A stretch of DNA of 64,000 bases, taken from contig LFLF01000002.1 in assembly GCA_001184395.1 (NCBI GenBank), forward strand, positions 1-64,000, given 5' to 3'. The notes beneath the pieces are model-generated. The model was not told the origin of the DNA, made no database searches, and worked only from the letters and a program-made list of their open reading frames with translations. The DNA is from Candidatus Paraburkholderia calva (GTDB taxonomy: Bacteria > Pseudomonadota > Gammaproteobacteria > Burkholderiales > Burkholderiaceae). Of this stretch, positions 45,835 to 55,694 are shown piece after piece. How positions within the stretch are numbered: position 1 is the first letter of the stretch; the number at the start of each line of letters is the position of its first letter. The position numbers and the translations under genes were made by a program.

Positions 45835-48147
45835 TTGTTCAAACCTGATCGCTTTGTTCCTAAGACGGCAGTGGCCGCGGCGCTCGCCGCAACGGGTATG
45901 GCGGCACACGCCACCACGCCGTTCGTCGTGCAGGATATCGGAATCGAAGGGTTGCAACGCATCGAACCGGGTTCCGTGTTCGCTTATCTGCCCATCAAGC
46001 AAGGCGACACGTTCACCGACGACAAGGCCTCCGAAGCGATTCGCGCACTCTACGCAACCGGCTTTTTCAATGACGTTCAAGTCTCCACGGAAGGCAACGT
46101 GGTCATCGTGCAGGTGCTGGAACGTTCCGCCATTTCGAACATCGATTTCGCGGGTCTGCACGAGTTCGACAAGGACACCATCGGCAAGGCGCTGCGCTCG
46201 GTCGGTCTTTCGCAAGGCCGCTCGTACGACAAGGCGCTGCTGGACCGCGCGGAGCAGGAGCTCAAGCGCCAGTATCTGACGCGCGGTTTCTATGCCGCCG
46301 AAGTCACCACCACCGTAACGCCTGTGGACCGTAATCGTGTCGCGATTCTGTTCACCGTCGCGGAAGGCCCGAGCACGAAGATCCGCCAGATCAACTTCGT
46401 CGGCAACAAGGCGTTCAGCTCGAGCACGCTGCTCGGCGAAATGCAGTTGTCCACGCCAAACTGGTTCTCCTGGTACACGAAGAGCGACCTCTACGCGAAG
46501 GAAAAGCTCACCGGCGACCTCGAGAACGTCCGCTCGTATTATCTGAATCACGGCTACCTCGAGTTCAGCATCGACTCCACGCAGGTGTCGATCTCGCCGG
46601 ACAAGAAGGACATGTACCTGACGGTCGCGGTACATGAGGGCGAACCGTACAAGGTCAGCAGCGTGAAGCTTGCGGGCAATCTGCTCAACCGCGAACCCGA
46701 ACTGCAGAAGCTCGTCACCGTCAAGCAGGGCCAGTTGTTCTCGGCCGAGAAGCTGCAGGCCACGACCAAGGCCATCGTCGACAAGCTCGGCGAATACGGC
46801 TACGCGTTCGCACAAGTCAATGCGCAGCCGGAAATCGATCAGGTGCATCACACCGTCGCGCTGACGGTGCAGGTCGAGCCGAGCCGCCGCGTGTACGTGC
46901 GCCGCGTGAATATCGTCGGCAATACCCGCACGCGCGACGAAGTGGTGCGCCGCGAAATGCGTCAGCTCGAAAGCTCGTGGTTCGATTCGCGCCGTCTCGC
47001 GCTGTCGAAGGACCGTATCAACCGTCTCGGCTACTTCACGGACGTGGACGTGACGACGGTGCCGGTCGAAGGCACGGCCGACCAGGTGGACGTGGATGTG
47101 AAGGTCACGGAAAAGCCGACTGGCGCCATTACGTTGGGCGCGGGTTTTTCGTCGACGGACAAGGTGGTGCTCTCGGCCGGCGTGTCGCAGGACAACGTGT
47201 TCGGTTCGGGTACGAGTCTGTCGGTCAACATCAACACCGCGAAGACCTATCGCACGCTGACGGTCACGCAGGTCGATCCGTACTTTACCATCGACGGCAT
47301 CAAGCGGATCACCGACGCCTACTACCGTACGTATCAGCCGCTGTATTACTCGACAGATTCGAGCTTCAAGATCGTGACGATGGGCGCGGACACCAAGTTC
47401 GGTATCCCGTTCTCGGAACAGGACACGGTGTTCTTCGGCGTCGGCGCCGAGCAGAACACCATGGATGTCGATTCGGCCACGCCGCAGTCGTACATCAACT
47501 ACGTGAACGAATTCGGCCGCGTGGTGAACAACTACCCGCTGACGGTCGGCTGGTCGCGCGACAACCGGGACAGCGCGCTGGTGCCGAGCCGCGGTTACTA
47601 CATTCAGTCGAACGCCGAATACGGCACACCGATCGGCAACACGACCTACGCGAAATTCGACGCGCAGTTCCAGTATTACTACTCGTTCGCGCGCGGCTTC
47701 GTGCTGGGTTTCAACCTGCAGGGCGGCTACGGCAAGGGCCTTGACAGTCAGACGTACCCGATCTTCAAGAACTACTACTCGGGTGGTATCGGTTCGGTGC
47801 GTGGTTACTCGCCGAGCTCCATGGGTCCGCGCGACGCGAAGACGGGCGACCCGATCGGCGGTTCGCGCATGGCCGTGGGTAATATCGAACTGACGTTCCC
47901 GCTGCCGGGCACGGGTTATGACCGCACGCTGCGTGTCTTCACCTTCCTCGATGCCGGTAACGTCTGGGGCGATCCGACCCAGGGCGGCACGAGCTCGGGC
48001 GCGAACGGTCTGCGTTACGGCTACGGTCTGGGTCTCGCGTGGATTTCGCCGATCGGTCCGCTCAAGCTGAGCCTGGGTTTCCCGCTGCAGAAGCATGAAG
48101 GCGATCAGTATCAGAAGTTCCAGTTCCAGATCGGTACGGCGTTCTGA
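45835..48147 (+). CDS. bamA: outer membrane protein assembly factor BamA
   Basis: Core of the BAM complex that inserts beta-barrels in the outer membrane, 770 aa. It starts with TTG 45835, preceded by ggggaag. A signal peptide (VPKTAVAAALAATGMAAHA) is followed by five POTRA repeats, the first beginning FVVQDIGIEGLQRIEPGSVF. The 16-strand barrel includes the lid-lock motif region with GSVRGYSPSSMGPRD (the VRGF/Y motif). The last residues, QFQIGTAF, end in Phe as required. The antisense strand is open over the whole length but is a shadow. Intact. Confidence 0.97.
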   Translation: MFKPDRFVPKTAVAAALAATGMAAHATTPFVVQDIGIEGLQRIEPGSVFAYLPIKQGDTFTDDKASEAIRALYATGFFNDVQVSTEGNVVIVQVLERSAISNIDFAGLHEFDKDTIGKALRSVGLSQGRSYDKALLDRAEQELKRQYLTRGFYAAEVTTTVTPVDRNRVAILFTVAEGPSTKIRQINFVGNKAFSSSTLLGEMQLSTPNWFSWYTKSDLYAKEKLTGDLENVRSYYLNHGYLEFSIDSTQVSISPDKKDMYLTVAVHEGEPYKVSSVKLAGNLLNREPELQKLVTVKQGQLFSAEKLQATTKAIVDKLGEYGYAFAQVNAQPEIDQVHHTVALTVQVEPSRRVYVRRVNIVGNTRTRDEVVRREMRQLESSWFDSRRLALSKDRINRLGYFTDVDVTTVPVEGTADQVDVDVKVTEKPTGAITLGAGFSSTDKVVLSAGVSQDNVFGSGTSLSVNINTAKTYRTLTVTQVDPYFTIDGIKRITDAYYRTYQPLYYSTDSSFKIVTMGADTKFGIPFSEQDTVFFGVGAEQNTMDVDSATPQSYINYVNEFGRVVNNYPLTVGWSRDNRDSALVPSRGYYIQSNAEYGTPIGNTTYAKFDAQFQYYYSFARGFVLGFNLQGGYGKGLDSQTYPIFKNYYSGGIGSVRGYSPSSMGPRDAKTGDPIGGSRMAVGNIELTFPLPGTGYDRTLRVFTFLDAGNVWGDPTQGGTSSGANGLRYGYGLGLAWISPIGPLKLSLGFPLQKHEGDQYQKFQFQIGTAF

Positions 48148-48202
48148 CGCGGCCGACGGATCATGCGAACTTCCATTATTTAGACGTGACGTGAGGAATA
48201 CT

Positions 48203-48760
48203 TTGCGAACCGGTAAGCTTTCGAAGCATATGGTGCTGGCGCTTGCGTTATCGATGTTTCTCGGCCCGGGCGCGGCGGCGAATGCGAGCGCTCAGGAAGC
48301 GCGCATCGCGGCCGTGAACTCTGACCGCATCCTGCGCGAGTCGGCGGCGGCCAAGGCTGCGCAGTCGAAACTCGAGCAGGAATTTTCGAAGCGCGACAAG
48401 GCTTTGCAGGATATGGCGCAGCGCCTGAAGGCAATGTCGGACAACATCGACAAGAATGGCCCGTCGATGGCGCCGAGCGACCGCGCGGCGCGTCAGCGCG
48501 ATCTCGCGCAACTCGACGCGGACTTCCAGCGCAAGCAGCGCGAATTCCGCGAAGACCTGAACCAGCGCCGCAACGAGGAACTGGCGGCGGTGCTGGAGCG
48601 CGCGAACAAGGTCATCAAGCAGATCGCGGAACAGCAGCACTACGATCTGATCGTGCAGGAAGCGGTGTACGTGAGTCCACGCATTGACATCACCGATCAG
48701 GTTCTGAAGGCGCTTGCGGTGGCGTCACCGGCCGGGGTGAGCGGTACGAGCCCTAACTGA
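48203..48760 (+). CDS. skp: periplasmic chaperone Skp/OmpH
   Basis: Trimeric periplasmic chaperone carrying unfolded outer-membrane proteins to BAM, 185 aa. TTG 48203 is chosen because gaggaa lies 5-10 bases upstream and a signal peptide follows (LSKHMVLALALSMFLGPGAA, ASAQ). The mature part begins EARIAAVNSDRILRESAAAK and has the long Gln/Lys/Arg-rich alpha-helical arms (KALQDMAQRLKAMSDNIDKN). It ends in a beta-strand/linker (YDLIVQEAVYVSPRIDITDQ). Upstream in-frame codons overlap bamA and are not used. Confidence 0.92.
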   Translation: MRTGKLSKHMVLALALSMFLGPGAAANASAQEARIAAVNSDRILRESAAAKAAQSKLEQEFSKRDKALQDMAQRLKAMSDNIDKNGPSMAPSDRAARQRDLAQLDADFQRKQREFREDLNQRRNEELAAVLERANKVIKQIAEQQHYDLIVQEAVYVSPRIDITDQVLKALAVASPAGVSGTSPN

Positions 48761-48778
48761 CGAGGAGCAGGCACAGGC

Positions 48779-49867
48779 ATGGCGATCACGCTCGACGATC
48801 TGGTGAAGCGCTTCGGCGGCGAAGTGGTCGGCGACCGCGCGCATCGCGTCGAAGGTCTGGCGCCGCTCGACAAAGCGGGGCCCGCACAACTCGCGTTTCT
48901 CGCGAATCAGAAGTATCTGCCGCAGGTGGAGACCACGGCCGCCGGCGCGGTGCTGATTTCTCCCTCGGATATCGAAAAGCTCAGCAGCAAGCGCGACGGC
49001 AGTAACTTCATCGTCACGCCCAATCCTTACGCTTATTTCGCGCGCGTGGCGCAAGCGTTCATCGAACTCGCCGCGCCCAAGACCGTGCCCGGCGCGCATC
49101 CGAGCGCTTATGTCGATCCCGCGGCGAAGGTCGCGGCCAGCGCGATGATCGGTCCGCACGCGACCGTGGAAGCGGGCGCGATGATCGGCGAGCGGGTGAA
49201 ACTGGATGCGGGCGTGGTGGTCGGCCACGGCGTTACGCTGGGCGACGACGTGCATCTGTATCCGAACGTCACGGTCTATCACGGCTGCAAGCTGGGCGCG
49301 CGTGTAATCGTTCACGCGGGCGCCGTGATCGGCGCGGACGGTTTCGGTTTTGCGCCTGATTTCACGGGCGAAAGCGATGCCCGCACCGGTAGCTGGGTGA
49401 AGATTCCGCAGGTCGGCGCGGTCGATATCGGCGACGACGTGGAGATCGGCGCGAACACCACGATCGATCGTGGCGCGATGGCGGACACCGTCATCGAAGC
49501 GAACGTGAAGATCGACAATCTCGTGCAGATCGGCCATAACTGCCGCATCGGCGCGTACACCGTCATTGCGGGGTGCGCGGGCATCGCGGGCAGCACGAAC
49601 ATCGGCAAGCATTGCATGATCGGCGGCGCGGTGGGTATTGCCGGTCATGTAACGCTGGCGGATTACGTGATCGTCACGGCGCAGTCCGGCGTGTCGAAAT
49701 CGCTGACCCAGGCCGGCATGTACACCAGCGCGTTTCCGGCCGTACCGCACGCGGACTGGAACAAGAGCGCGGCGATGATACGCAATCTCGACAAGATGCG
49801 CGACCGGATCAAGGCGCTCGAGGCGGCATTGGTCGAGCGCGACGGCGGCAAGCAGGGCAAAGCCTGA
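48779..49867 (+). CDS. lpxD: UDP-3-O-acylglucosamine N-acyltransferase LpxD
   Basis: Third step of lipid A synthesis, 362 aa. The N-terminal uridine-binding domain ([40 protein letters not shown]) is followed by a left-handed beta-helix of hexapeptide repeats. The catalytic His region is [20 protein letters not shown]. The C-terminal helix ([20 protein letters not shown]) fits the family. It follows skp by 18 bp. Confidence 0.96.
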   Translation: MAITLDDLVKRFGGEVVGDRAHRVEGLAPLDKAGPAQLAFLANQKYLPQVETTAAGAVLISPSDIEKLSSKRDGSNFIVTPNPYAYFARVAQAFIELAAPKTVPGAHPSAYVDPAAKVAASAMIGPHATVEAGAMIGERVKLDAGVVVGHGVTLGDDVHLYPNVTVYHGCKLGARVIVHAGAVIGADGFGFAPDFTGESDARTGSWVKIPQVGAVDIGDDVEIGANTTIDRGAMADTVIEANVKIDNLVQIGHNCRIGAYTVIAGCAGIAGSTNIGKHCMIGGAVGIAGHVTLADYVIVTAQSGVSKSLTQAGMYTSAFPAVPHADWNKSAAMIRNLDKMRDRIKALEAALVERDGGKQGKA

Positions 49868-50044
49868 GAAACAGGGCCGCACGCAGTAGAGCAATAGAGA
49901 CACAACACAGCGATCAAGCAAGAGCGGACGAGCCCGAGCCGCCAGAGCAGAGACGCAGACAAGGTATCCAACGCGAACGTGCGCCTTCCGGGCCGCTTTC
50001 GCCGTCAAATTTCCGCGCACGACACGCGTGTGGCCAGAATGACC

Positions 50045-50503
50045 ATGAGCACAGAAAAAATCAATCTCGACATCCACAAGATTCTCACGCTGCTGCCGCA
50101 TCGCTATCCGATCCTGCTCGTTGACCGCGTGCTCGAACTCGAACCGCACAAGAGCATCAAAGCGATCAAGAACGTGACGATCAACGAGCCGTATTTTCAG
50201 GGTCACTTCCCGACACGGCCGGTGATGCCGGGCGTGCTCATTCTGGAAGCGCTCGCGCAGACGGCAGCGCTGTTGACTTTCGCGGAAGAGCCGCACGATC
50301 CGAGCAAGACGCTGTACTACTTCGTCGGCATCGACGGCGCGCGTTTCAAGCGGGTCGTGGAGCCGGGCGATCAACTCGTGTTCAACGTCATCTTCGAGCG
50401 GTATATGCAAGGCATCTGGAAGTTCAAGGCGCGCGCCGAAGTGGACGGCACAATTGCCACCGAAGCCGAACTCATGTGTACCGTGAAGAACACGGACGCT
50501 TGA
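50045..50503 (+). CDS. fabZ: 3-hydroxyacyl-ACP dehydratase FabZ
   Basis: Hot-dog-fold dehydratase of fatty-acid elongation, 152 aa. Catalytic H54 and E68 are in [20 protein letters not shown]. The start could be ATG 50039 (adds Met-Thr) or 50045; 50045 gives the family N-terminus [20 protein letters not shown], and neither has a strong ribosome site. A 177-bp gap precedes it after lpxD. The lpxD-fabZ-lpxA-lpxB order is the standard lipid A cluster, where FabZ competes for the shared hydroxyacyl-ACP. Confidence 0.95.
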   Translation: MSTEKINLDIHKILTLLPHRYPILLVDRVLELEPHKSIKAIKNVTINEPYFQGHFPTRPVMPGVLILEALAQTAALLTFAEEPHDPSKTLYYFVGIDGARFKRVVEPGDQLVFNVIFERYMQGIWKFKARAEVDGTIATEAELMCTVKNTDA

Positions 50504-50564
50504 GCCCGGCTCGAGCGTTGGCGTTCATGGAAACGAGCAGCACTAACAGCACGGGCGAGGCAGC

Positions 50565-51353
50565 ATGAGCAAGATTCACCCCACTGCGATCATCGAAGCG
50601 GGCGCGCAACTCGACGAATCGGTCGAGATCGGGCCGTACGCGATCGTCGGTGCGCACATCGTCATCGGTGCGGGCACGACCGTCGGGTCGCACAGCGTGG
50701 TCGAAGGTCACACGACCATCGGACGCGAGAACCGCATCGGCCATTACGCGTCGATCGGCGGACGTCCGCAGGACATGAAGTACAAGGGCGAGCCGACGCG
50801 GCTCGAGATCGGCGACCGCAACACCATCCGCGAATTCACCACGCTACATACCGGCACGGCGCAGGATCAGGGCGTGACGTCAATCGGCAGCGACTGCTGG
50901 ATCATGGCGTACGTGCACGTCGGACATGACTGCCGGCTGGGCAATCACGTCATCATGTCGAGCAATGCGCAGCTGGCCGGTCACGTGTTCGTCGACGATC
51001 ACGCGATCGTCGGCGGCATGTCGGGCGTGCATCAGTTCGTCCGTATCGGCGCGCATTCCATGCTGGGCGGCGCATCGGCGCTCGTGCAGGACGTGCCGCC
51101 GTTCGTGATCGCGGCGGGCAACAAGGCGGAGCCGCACGGCATCAATGTCGAAGGTTTGCGCCGGCGCAGCTTCGGGCCGGAAGCGATCTCCGCGCTCCGT
51201 CAGGCATACCGCATCGTCTACAAGAGCGGCCTGTCGCTGGAAGAAGCGAAGGTGCAGCTCGCTGAACTCGGCGTGGCCGGCGGCGAGGGCGACGCGCCCG
51301 TGAAGGACTTCCTCGACTTCATCGTGACTTCGCAGCGCGGTATCATCCGCTAA
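50565..51353 (+). CDS. lpxA: UDP-N-acetylglucosamine O-acyltransferase LpxA
   Basis: First step of lipid A synthesis, 262 aa trimeric left-handed beta-helix. Starts [20 protein letters not shown]. Contains the usual [20 protein letters not shown] and the catalytic His region in [20 protein letters not shown]. The C-terminal helical part has [20 protein letters not shown]. It is separated from lpxB by 11 bp. Intact. Confidence 0.96.
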   Translation: MSKIHPTAIIEAGAQLDESVEIGPYAIVGAHIVIGAGTTVGSHSVVEGHTTIGRENRIGHYASIGGRPQDMKYKGEPTRLEIGDRNTIREFTTLHTGTAQDQGVTSIGSDCWIMAYVHVGHDCRLGNHVIMSSNAQLAGHVFVDDHAIVGGMSGVHQFVRIGAHSMLGGASALVQDVPPFVIAAGNKAEPHGINVEGLRRRSFGPEAISALRQAYRIVYKSGLSLEEAKVQLAELGVAGGEGDAPVKDFLDFIVTSQRGIIR

Positions 51354-51364
51354 AACGCCGCACG

Positions 51365-52531
51365 ATGACGCAGATCATTCATCCGCCGCGCGTCGCAATG
51401 GTCGCCGGTGAGCCTTCTGGCGACCTGCTCGCAGCGTTGCTGCTCGACGGGCTGCATCGCGTGCTGCCCGAGGGTACGCGCTATAGCGGCATCGGCGGTC
51501 CGCGCATGAAGGCCGCGGGCTTCGAAGCGCACTGGCCGATGGACAAGCTCACGGTGCGCGGCTATGTCGAAGCACTGAAGCACATCCCTGAAATTCTCGG
51601 CATCCGCAACGAGATCAAGCGGCAATTGCTTGCCGAGTCGCCGTCGGTGTTCGTCGGCGTGGACGCGCCCGACTTCAATTTCGGACTCGAACAGCAGCTG
51701 CGCGAGGCGGGCATTCCGACCGTGCATTTCGTGTGTCCGTCGATCTGGGCGTGGCGCGGCGGGCGCATCAAGAAGATCGCGAAAGCGGTCGATCACATGC
51801 TCTGCGTGTTTCCATTCGAAACGGCGATTCTGGACAAGGTGGGCGTGGCGTCGAGCTATGTCGGCCATCCGCTCGCCGACGAAATTCCGTTCGAGCCGGA
51901 TGTCGCGGGCGCGCGGCGCGACCTCGGCATCGCGGAGGGCGGACCGGTGATCGCCGTGTTACCGGGCAGCCGCCGCTCGGAGATCGAACTGATTGGCTCG
52001 ACTTTTTTCGACGCGATGGAACTGATGCAGCGTCGCGAACCGGGCGTGCGCTTTCTGATGCCCGCGGCCAATCCCGCGCTGCGCGAGTTGTTGCAACCGC
52101 TGGTGGCTGCGCATCCGGATTTGTCACTGACCATCATCGATGGTCACGCACAACGCGCGATGACTGCCGCCGCCGCCATCCTCGTCAAAAGCGGCACGGT
52201 GACGCTCGAAGCCGCGCTGCTCAAAAAGCCGATGGTGATTTCCTACAAGGTGCCCTGGCTGACCGGACAGATCATGCGGCGGCAGGGCTATTTGCCCTAT
52301 GTGGGGCTGCCGAACATTCTGGCGGGCCGCTTCGTAGTGCCGGAAATCCTCCAGCATTTCGCCACGCCCGAAGCGCTTGCGGACGCCACGCTCAAACAGT
52401 TGAACGACGATGCCAACCGCCGTACCCTGACGGACATCTTCACCGATATGCATATCGCGCTGCGCCAGAACACGTCTCAGAAGGCGGGGGAAGCTGTGGC
52501 GCGGGTGCTGGAAACGAGGAGGCCGGAATAA
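51365..52531 (+). CDS. lpxB: lipid A disaccharide synthase LpxB
   Basis: GT19 glycosyltransferase joining UDP-diacylglucosamine and lipid X at the inner membrane, 388 aa. Conserved parts are [20 protein letters not shown] at the N-terminus, [40 protein letters not shown] and [20 protein letters not shown]. Its TAA overlaps the rnhB ATG by one base (TAATG), so the two are coupled. Intact. Confidence 0.96.
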   Translation: MTQIIHPPRVAMVAGEPSGDLLAALLLDGLHRVLPEGTRYSGIGGPRMKAAGFEAHWPMDKLTVRGYVEALKHIPEILGIRNEIKRQLLAESPSVFVGVDAPDFNFGLEQQLREAGIPTVHFVCPSIWAWRGGRIKKIAKAVDHMLCVFPFETAILDKVGVASSYVGHPLADEIPFEPDVAGARRDLGIAEGGPVIAVLPGSRRSEIELIGSTFFDAMELMQRREPGVRFLMPAANPALRELLQPLVAAHPDLSLTIIDGHAQRAMTAAAAILVKSGTVTLEAALLKKPMVISYKVPWLTGQIMRRQGYLPYVGLPNILAGRFVVPEILQHFATPEALADATLKQLNDDANRRTLTDIFTDMHIALRQNTSQKAGEAVARVLETRRPE

Positions 52532-53241
52532 TGGGGCGTGCTGCGAAAGCGAATTCTGCGCAAGCCGGACTGGATTTCAGTTCGCCGTTCGACGTGATCT
52601 GCGGGGTGGACGAAGCGGGGCGCGGTCCGCTCGCGGGCCCGGTGGTGGCCGCGGCTGTGATCTTCGATCCGGCCAAGCCGCGCATCAACGGGCTCGACGA
52701 TTCCAAGGCGCTTTCCGCGAAGCGCCGCGAAGAGCTGTACGAAAAGATCGTGGAGCGCGCGCTCGCGTACTGCATCGCGTCGGCGAGCGTCGAGGAAATC
52801 GACACGATCAACATCCTGCACGCCAGCATGCTCGCGATGAAGCGTGCGGTCGAAGGGCTGTCCGTCCTGCCGACGCTCGTCAAGGTCGATGGCAACCGCT
52901 GTCCCCTACTGTCGATCCGCTCGGAGGCGGTCATCGGCGGCGATGCGCTCGTCAAGCAGATTTCGGCGGCGTCGATTCTCGCGAAGGTCGCGCGAGACTG
53001 CATGCTGGTGGCACTCCACGACACCTATCCGATGTACGGCTTCAACGTGCATTCGGGCTACGGCACGCCGCAGCATCTCAAGGCGCTGCGCGCGCATGGG
53101 CCGTGCGTGCATCATCGGCGCTCGTTTGTGCCGGTGCGTGAGGCGCATGCGCTGTTTGGTTCGGTGCTGCCGGAGATCGTGCCTGAAGTGCTTCAGGTTG
53201 CGGCTCGGATCGAAGGCGAGTTGGACGCGTCGGCATTATAG
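52531..53241 (+). CDS. rnhB: ribonuclease HII
   Basis: Removes ribonucleotides and RNA from RNA:DNA hybrids, 236 aa from ATG 52531. The acidic active site is in [20 protein letters not shown] (Asp-Glu pair) and the later Asp regions ([20 protein letters not shown]). The tail [12 protein letters not shown] is typical. It is the last gene of the long intact same-strand block; an AT-rich gap follows. Confidence 0.95.
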   Translation: MGRAAKANSAQAGLDFSSPFDVICGVDEAGRGPLAGPVVAAAVIFDPAKPRINGLDDSKALSAKRREELYEKIVERALAYCIASASVEEIDTINILHASMLAMKRAVEGLSVLPTLVKVDGNRCPLLSIRSEAVIGGDALVKQISAASILAKVARDCMLVALHDTYPMYGFNVHSGYGTPQHLKALRAHGPCVHHRRSFVPVREAHALFGSVLPEIVPEVLQVAARIEGELDASAL

Positions 53242-53264
53242 CGACGACCCCCTGTTTCGGGTGG

Positions 53265-53291
53265 TTGAGATCGACAAAATTTTTGTATAAT
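53265..53291 (+). promoter_or_regulatory. Promoter-like sequence upstream of the SpoU methyltransferase gene
   Basis: TTGAGA (53265-53270) and a perfect TATAAT (53286-53291) are 15 bp apart, short of the ideal 17. They sit in an AT-rich island (53270-53335) between rnhB and the next gene. Confidence 0.4.
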
Positions 53292-53493
53292 TAACGGGTA
53301 GGATTACTGAGTAAAATAAAATTCACTAATTCACTATCAGGACTAGCCGCACGTCTTCTATCCGAACCGCCAAGCGCGTCGACACGATTTTCGCGCGCCC
53401 TCCATTGATCGATCGGGTATCTACCGCGGGCGATAAAATGCTATCCAACAGTCGACGAAGCATCGCGTCGCCGCATCGAAACACTAACTTAAC

Positions 53494-54270
53494 GTGGAAA
53501 TCCATCACCTCGCGGGACAACCCGCTCTACAAGCGCATCAAGTCGATTGCCGGTTCGACCGCGCCGCAGCGCCGCAGCGGTCATGCGCTGCTCGAAGGCT
53601 TGCATCTGGCGTTCGCGTATCTCGCACGGCAGGCCAGCCCGAAACCTGCGTCGTCACCGAGGGCGTGTTCACGCATGAAGAAGCGCGCGATATCGTCGCG
53701 CGTATCGAAGAAAAACGCGTGATCATGCTGCCGGACGCACTGTTCGGCCAGCTATCGAGCGTCGTGCATGGCGTCGGCATGCTGTTGCTGGTCGAGAAGA
53801 TCGACACCGCGATGCCCGAGCGCGTGAACGACTCTTGCGTGATCCTCGACGGCATTCAGGACGCAGGCAACGTCGGCTCGATCCTGCGCAGCGCGGCGGC
53901 GGCGGGCATCAAGCGCGTGTTTTGCGCGCCGGGTACGGCGTACGCGTGGTCGTCGAAGGTGTTGCGCTCGGGAATGGGCGCGCATTTTCTGCTGGATATC
54001 TTCGAAAACGTCGCAGCAGACGGCCTGATCGCGCGTCTCGATATGCCAGTCACGATCACCGATTCGCACGGCGCGACCGCAATCTACGACTGCAATCTGT
54101 CAGGCGCGCTGGCGTGGGTGTTCGGCAATGAGAGCGCGGGCGTGTCGCAATTGTGGCGCGGTGCCGTGACGCATCGCGTGACCATTCCGCAGCCGGGCGG
54201 CATTGAGTCGCTGAACGTGGCGGCCGCGGCGGCGATCTGCCTGTTCGAGCAGTGCCGCCAGCAGCGCTGA
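53494..54270 (+). pseudogene. SpoU/TrmH-family RNA 2'-O-ribose methyltransferase, frameshifted N-terminus
   Basis: SPOUT-fold methyltransferase acting on rRNA or tRNA. Family N-terminus WKSITSRDNPLYKRIKSIAG, STAPQRRSGHALLEGLHLAF lies in one frame (about 53496-53625). From near 53630 the rest lies in another: GQPETCVVTEGVFTHEEARD, DSCVILDGIQDAGNVGSILR, YAWSSKVLRSGMGAHFLLDI, LSGALAWVFGNESAGVS (motif 2) and IPQPGGIESLNVAAAAAICL (motif 3, the knot). All SAM-binding motifs are intact. The second frame is open back to a GTG at 53494, so a product with about 45 scrambled N-terminal residues plus the whole catalytic domain could be made. Either a pseudogene or a protein with a damaged RNA-binding domain. 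Confidence 0.75.
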
Positions 54271-54277
54271 AACGTCC

Positions 54278-55096
54278 TTAGTAGTAGGACGGCCGTTCCG
54301 GCTTGATCTCTTGAAGAATCGTTGTGGCGATTTCCTCGATCGACTTGTGCGTCGACGACAGCCACTTGATGACTTCGCGTTTCATCATCGCTTCGGCTTC
54401 GTTGATCTCGTAGCGACAGTTTTCGATCGCCGCGTACTTGCTGCCGGGACGTCGCTCGTTACGAATCTCCGCAAGCCGCTGCGGGTCGATCGACAGGCCG
54501 AACATCTTCGCGCGATGTTCCAGCAGTGGCGTGGGCAGCTTGCCGCGCTCGAAGTCTTCCGGAATCAGCGGATAGTTCGCCGCCTTCACGCCGTACTGCA
54601 TGGCGAGGTAGAGGCTCGTCGGTGTCTTGCCGCTGCGCGACACGCCGACCAGAATCACATCGGCCTCGGCGAGATTGCGGTTCGACTGACCGTCGTCGTG
54701 CGCGAGTGAGAAATTGATTGCCTCGATACGTTTCTTGTATTCCTCGGTGTCCGCGTTCTGGTGGACGCGGCCCATTGCGTGCGTGGACTTGATCTCCAGT
54801 TCATGCTCGAGCGGCTCGATGAAGGTCTGGAACATGTCCAGCACGAGCGCGTTGCATCCCTTGACGACTTCGTTGGACGCGCTATCGACCAGCGTCGTGA
54901 AGACGATCGGGCGGCGTCCATCTAGCGCGATGGCCTCGTTGATTTTCTCGACGGTCGCATACGCCTTGTCGATCGAGTCGACGAAAGGCAAGCGCACGAG
55001 CCGGAATTTCTGGTCGAACTGGGCGAGGATCGAATGCGCGAAGGTTTCGGCAGTGATCCCGGTACCGTCGGAAACGATGAATATGGAAGGCGGCAT
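54278..55096 (-). CDS. ppsR: PEP synthase regulatory protein (bifunctional kinase/pyrophosphorylase, DUF299)
   Basis: Controls PEP synthase by ADP-dependent phosphorylation and phosphate-dependent dephosphorylation, 272 aa. N-terminus MPPSIFIVSDGTGITAETFA and P-loop GVSRSGKT at 151-158 (ILVGVSRSGKTPTSLYLAMQ) define the family, with YPLIPEDF and SKYAAIENCRYEINEAEAMM further on. It is divergent from its target ppsA, and the 598 bp between them must hold both promoters. Intact. Confidence 0.94.
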   Translation of the reverse strand: MPPSIFIVSDGTGITAETFAHSILAQFDQKFRLVRLPFVDSIDKAYATVEKINEAIALDGRRPIVFTTLVDSASNEVVKGCNALVLDMFQTFIEPLEHELEIKSTHAMGRVHQNADTEEYKKRIEAINFSLAHDDGQSNRNLAEADVILVGVSRSGKTPTSLYLAMQYGVKAANYPLIPEDFERGKLPTPLLEHRAKMFGLSIDPQRLAEIRNERRPGSKYAAIENCRYEINEAEAMMKREVIKWLSSTHKSIEEIATTILQEIKPERPSYY

Positions 55097-55694
55097 CGGC
55101 GGAAGGAATCGAAAAGAGGTAACGAGTTGAGGCGGGCCGGCTCAAATGCTGTCGAAACAGGGCGCTGAGTTCTTGAGTCCGCTTCGTTCAAATGGCTCGA
55201 AAAACCTGTGTTAGCCTAGCAGATTATGGCGCGCGCGAGGGCGGGGCGAGGGCGGGGTTCGGTGGCCCGACGAATTAGAGCCAGTAGTAGCCTTCGGCAC
55301 CTTGGCGCGGACATATACGCTGTCTCACCAACATGCGCTAAAGACCTCGATTTTGCCTTGGAATGACTATCCTGACCGAGACAATTTTGAAAACCGGCAA
55401 GGTAGAATAGCGGGAAACCTGTTCGATAAGCAATTGCGGACAAATGGATTCGGATTTTCGTCAAATTGCGGTCGTTTCGTTGCTTTTCGTCACCTGAAGC
55501 CACGTTTTCGAGCAGATTTCCCGATTCCCCTCGTCTCTTTGATCGTGCCTCGTTCTGAGCGTGCGAGCATCCCCGAAGGTTTATCAAACAGGTTGTACGA
55601 GATGCGCAGAACGCTTTCATTGATGCAAGTGAGAGTGCCCGCGCATGTGAGTCCACTCGTGCGATCGAGAATTCCATCCACCTTAGGGGCTTGT
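55097..55694. promoter_or_regulatory. Divergent ppsR/ppsA intergenic region
   Basis: No gene is supported in 598 bases. Both strands are open for over 100 codons (plus strand in frame with ppsA from 55302), but the translations show no PpsA homology or domain character. A TAGAAT -10-like box at 55404-55409 is about 290 bp upstream of ppsA, with no strong -35. Long untranslated leaders and control by both genes' regulators are possible but not shown. Confidence 0.4.

Noticed and set aside
45781-48096. 771-codon open frame antisense to bamA
   Set aside because: It mirrors bamA over its full length, with a His/Arg/Val-rich translation and no recognisable motif. It is a GC-bias shadow.
55302-55694. 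131-codon in-frame N-terminal extension of ppsA
   Set aside because: No homology to PEP synthases, no ribosome site at 55302, and an overlapping open frame on the other strand. Family length and start fit ATG 55695.
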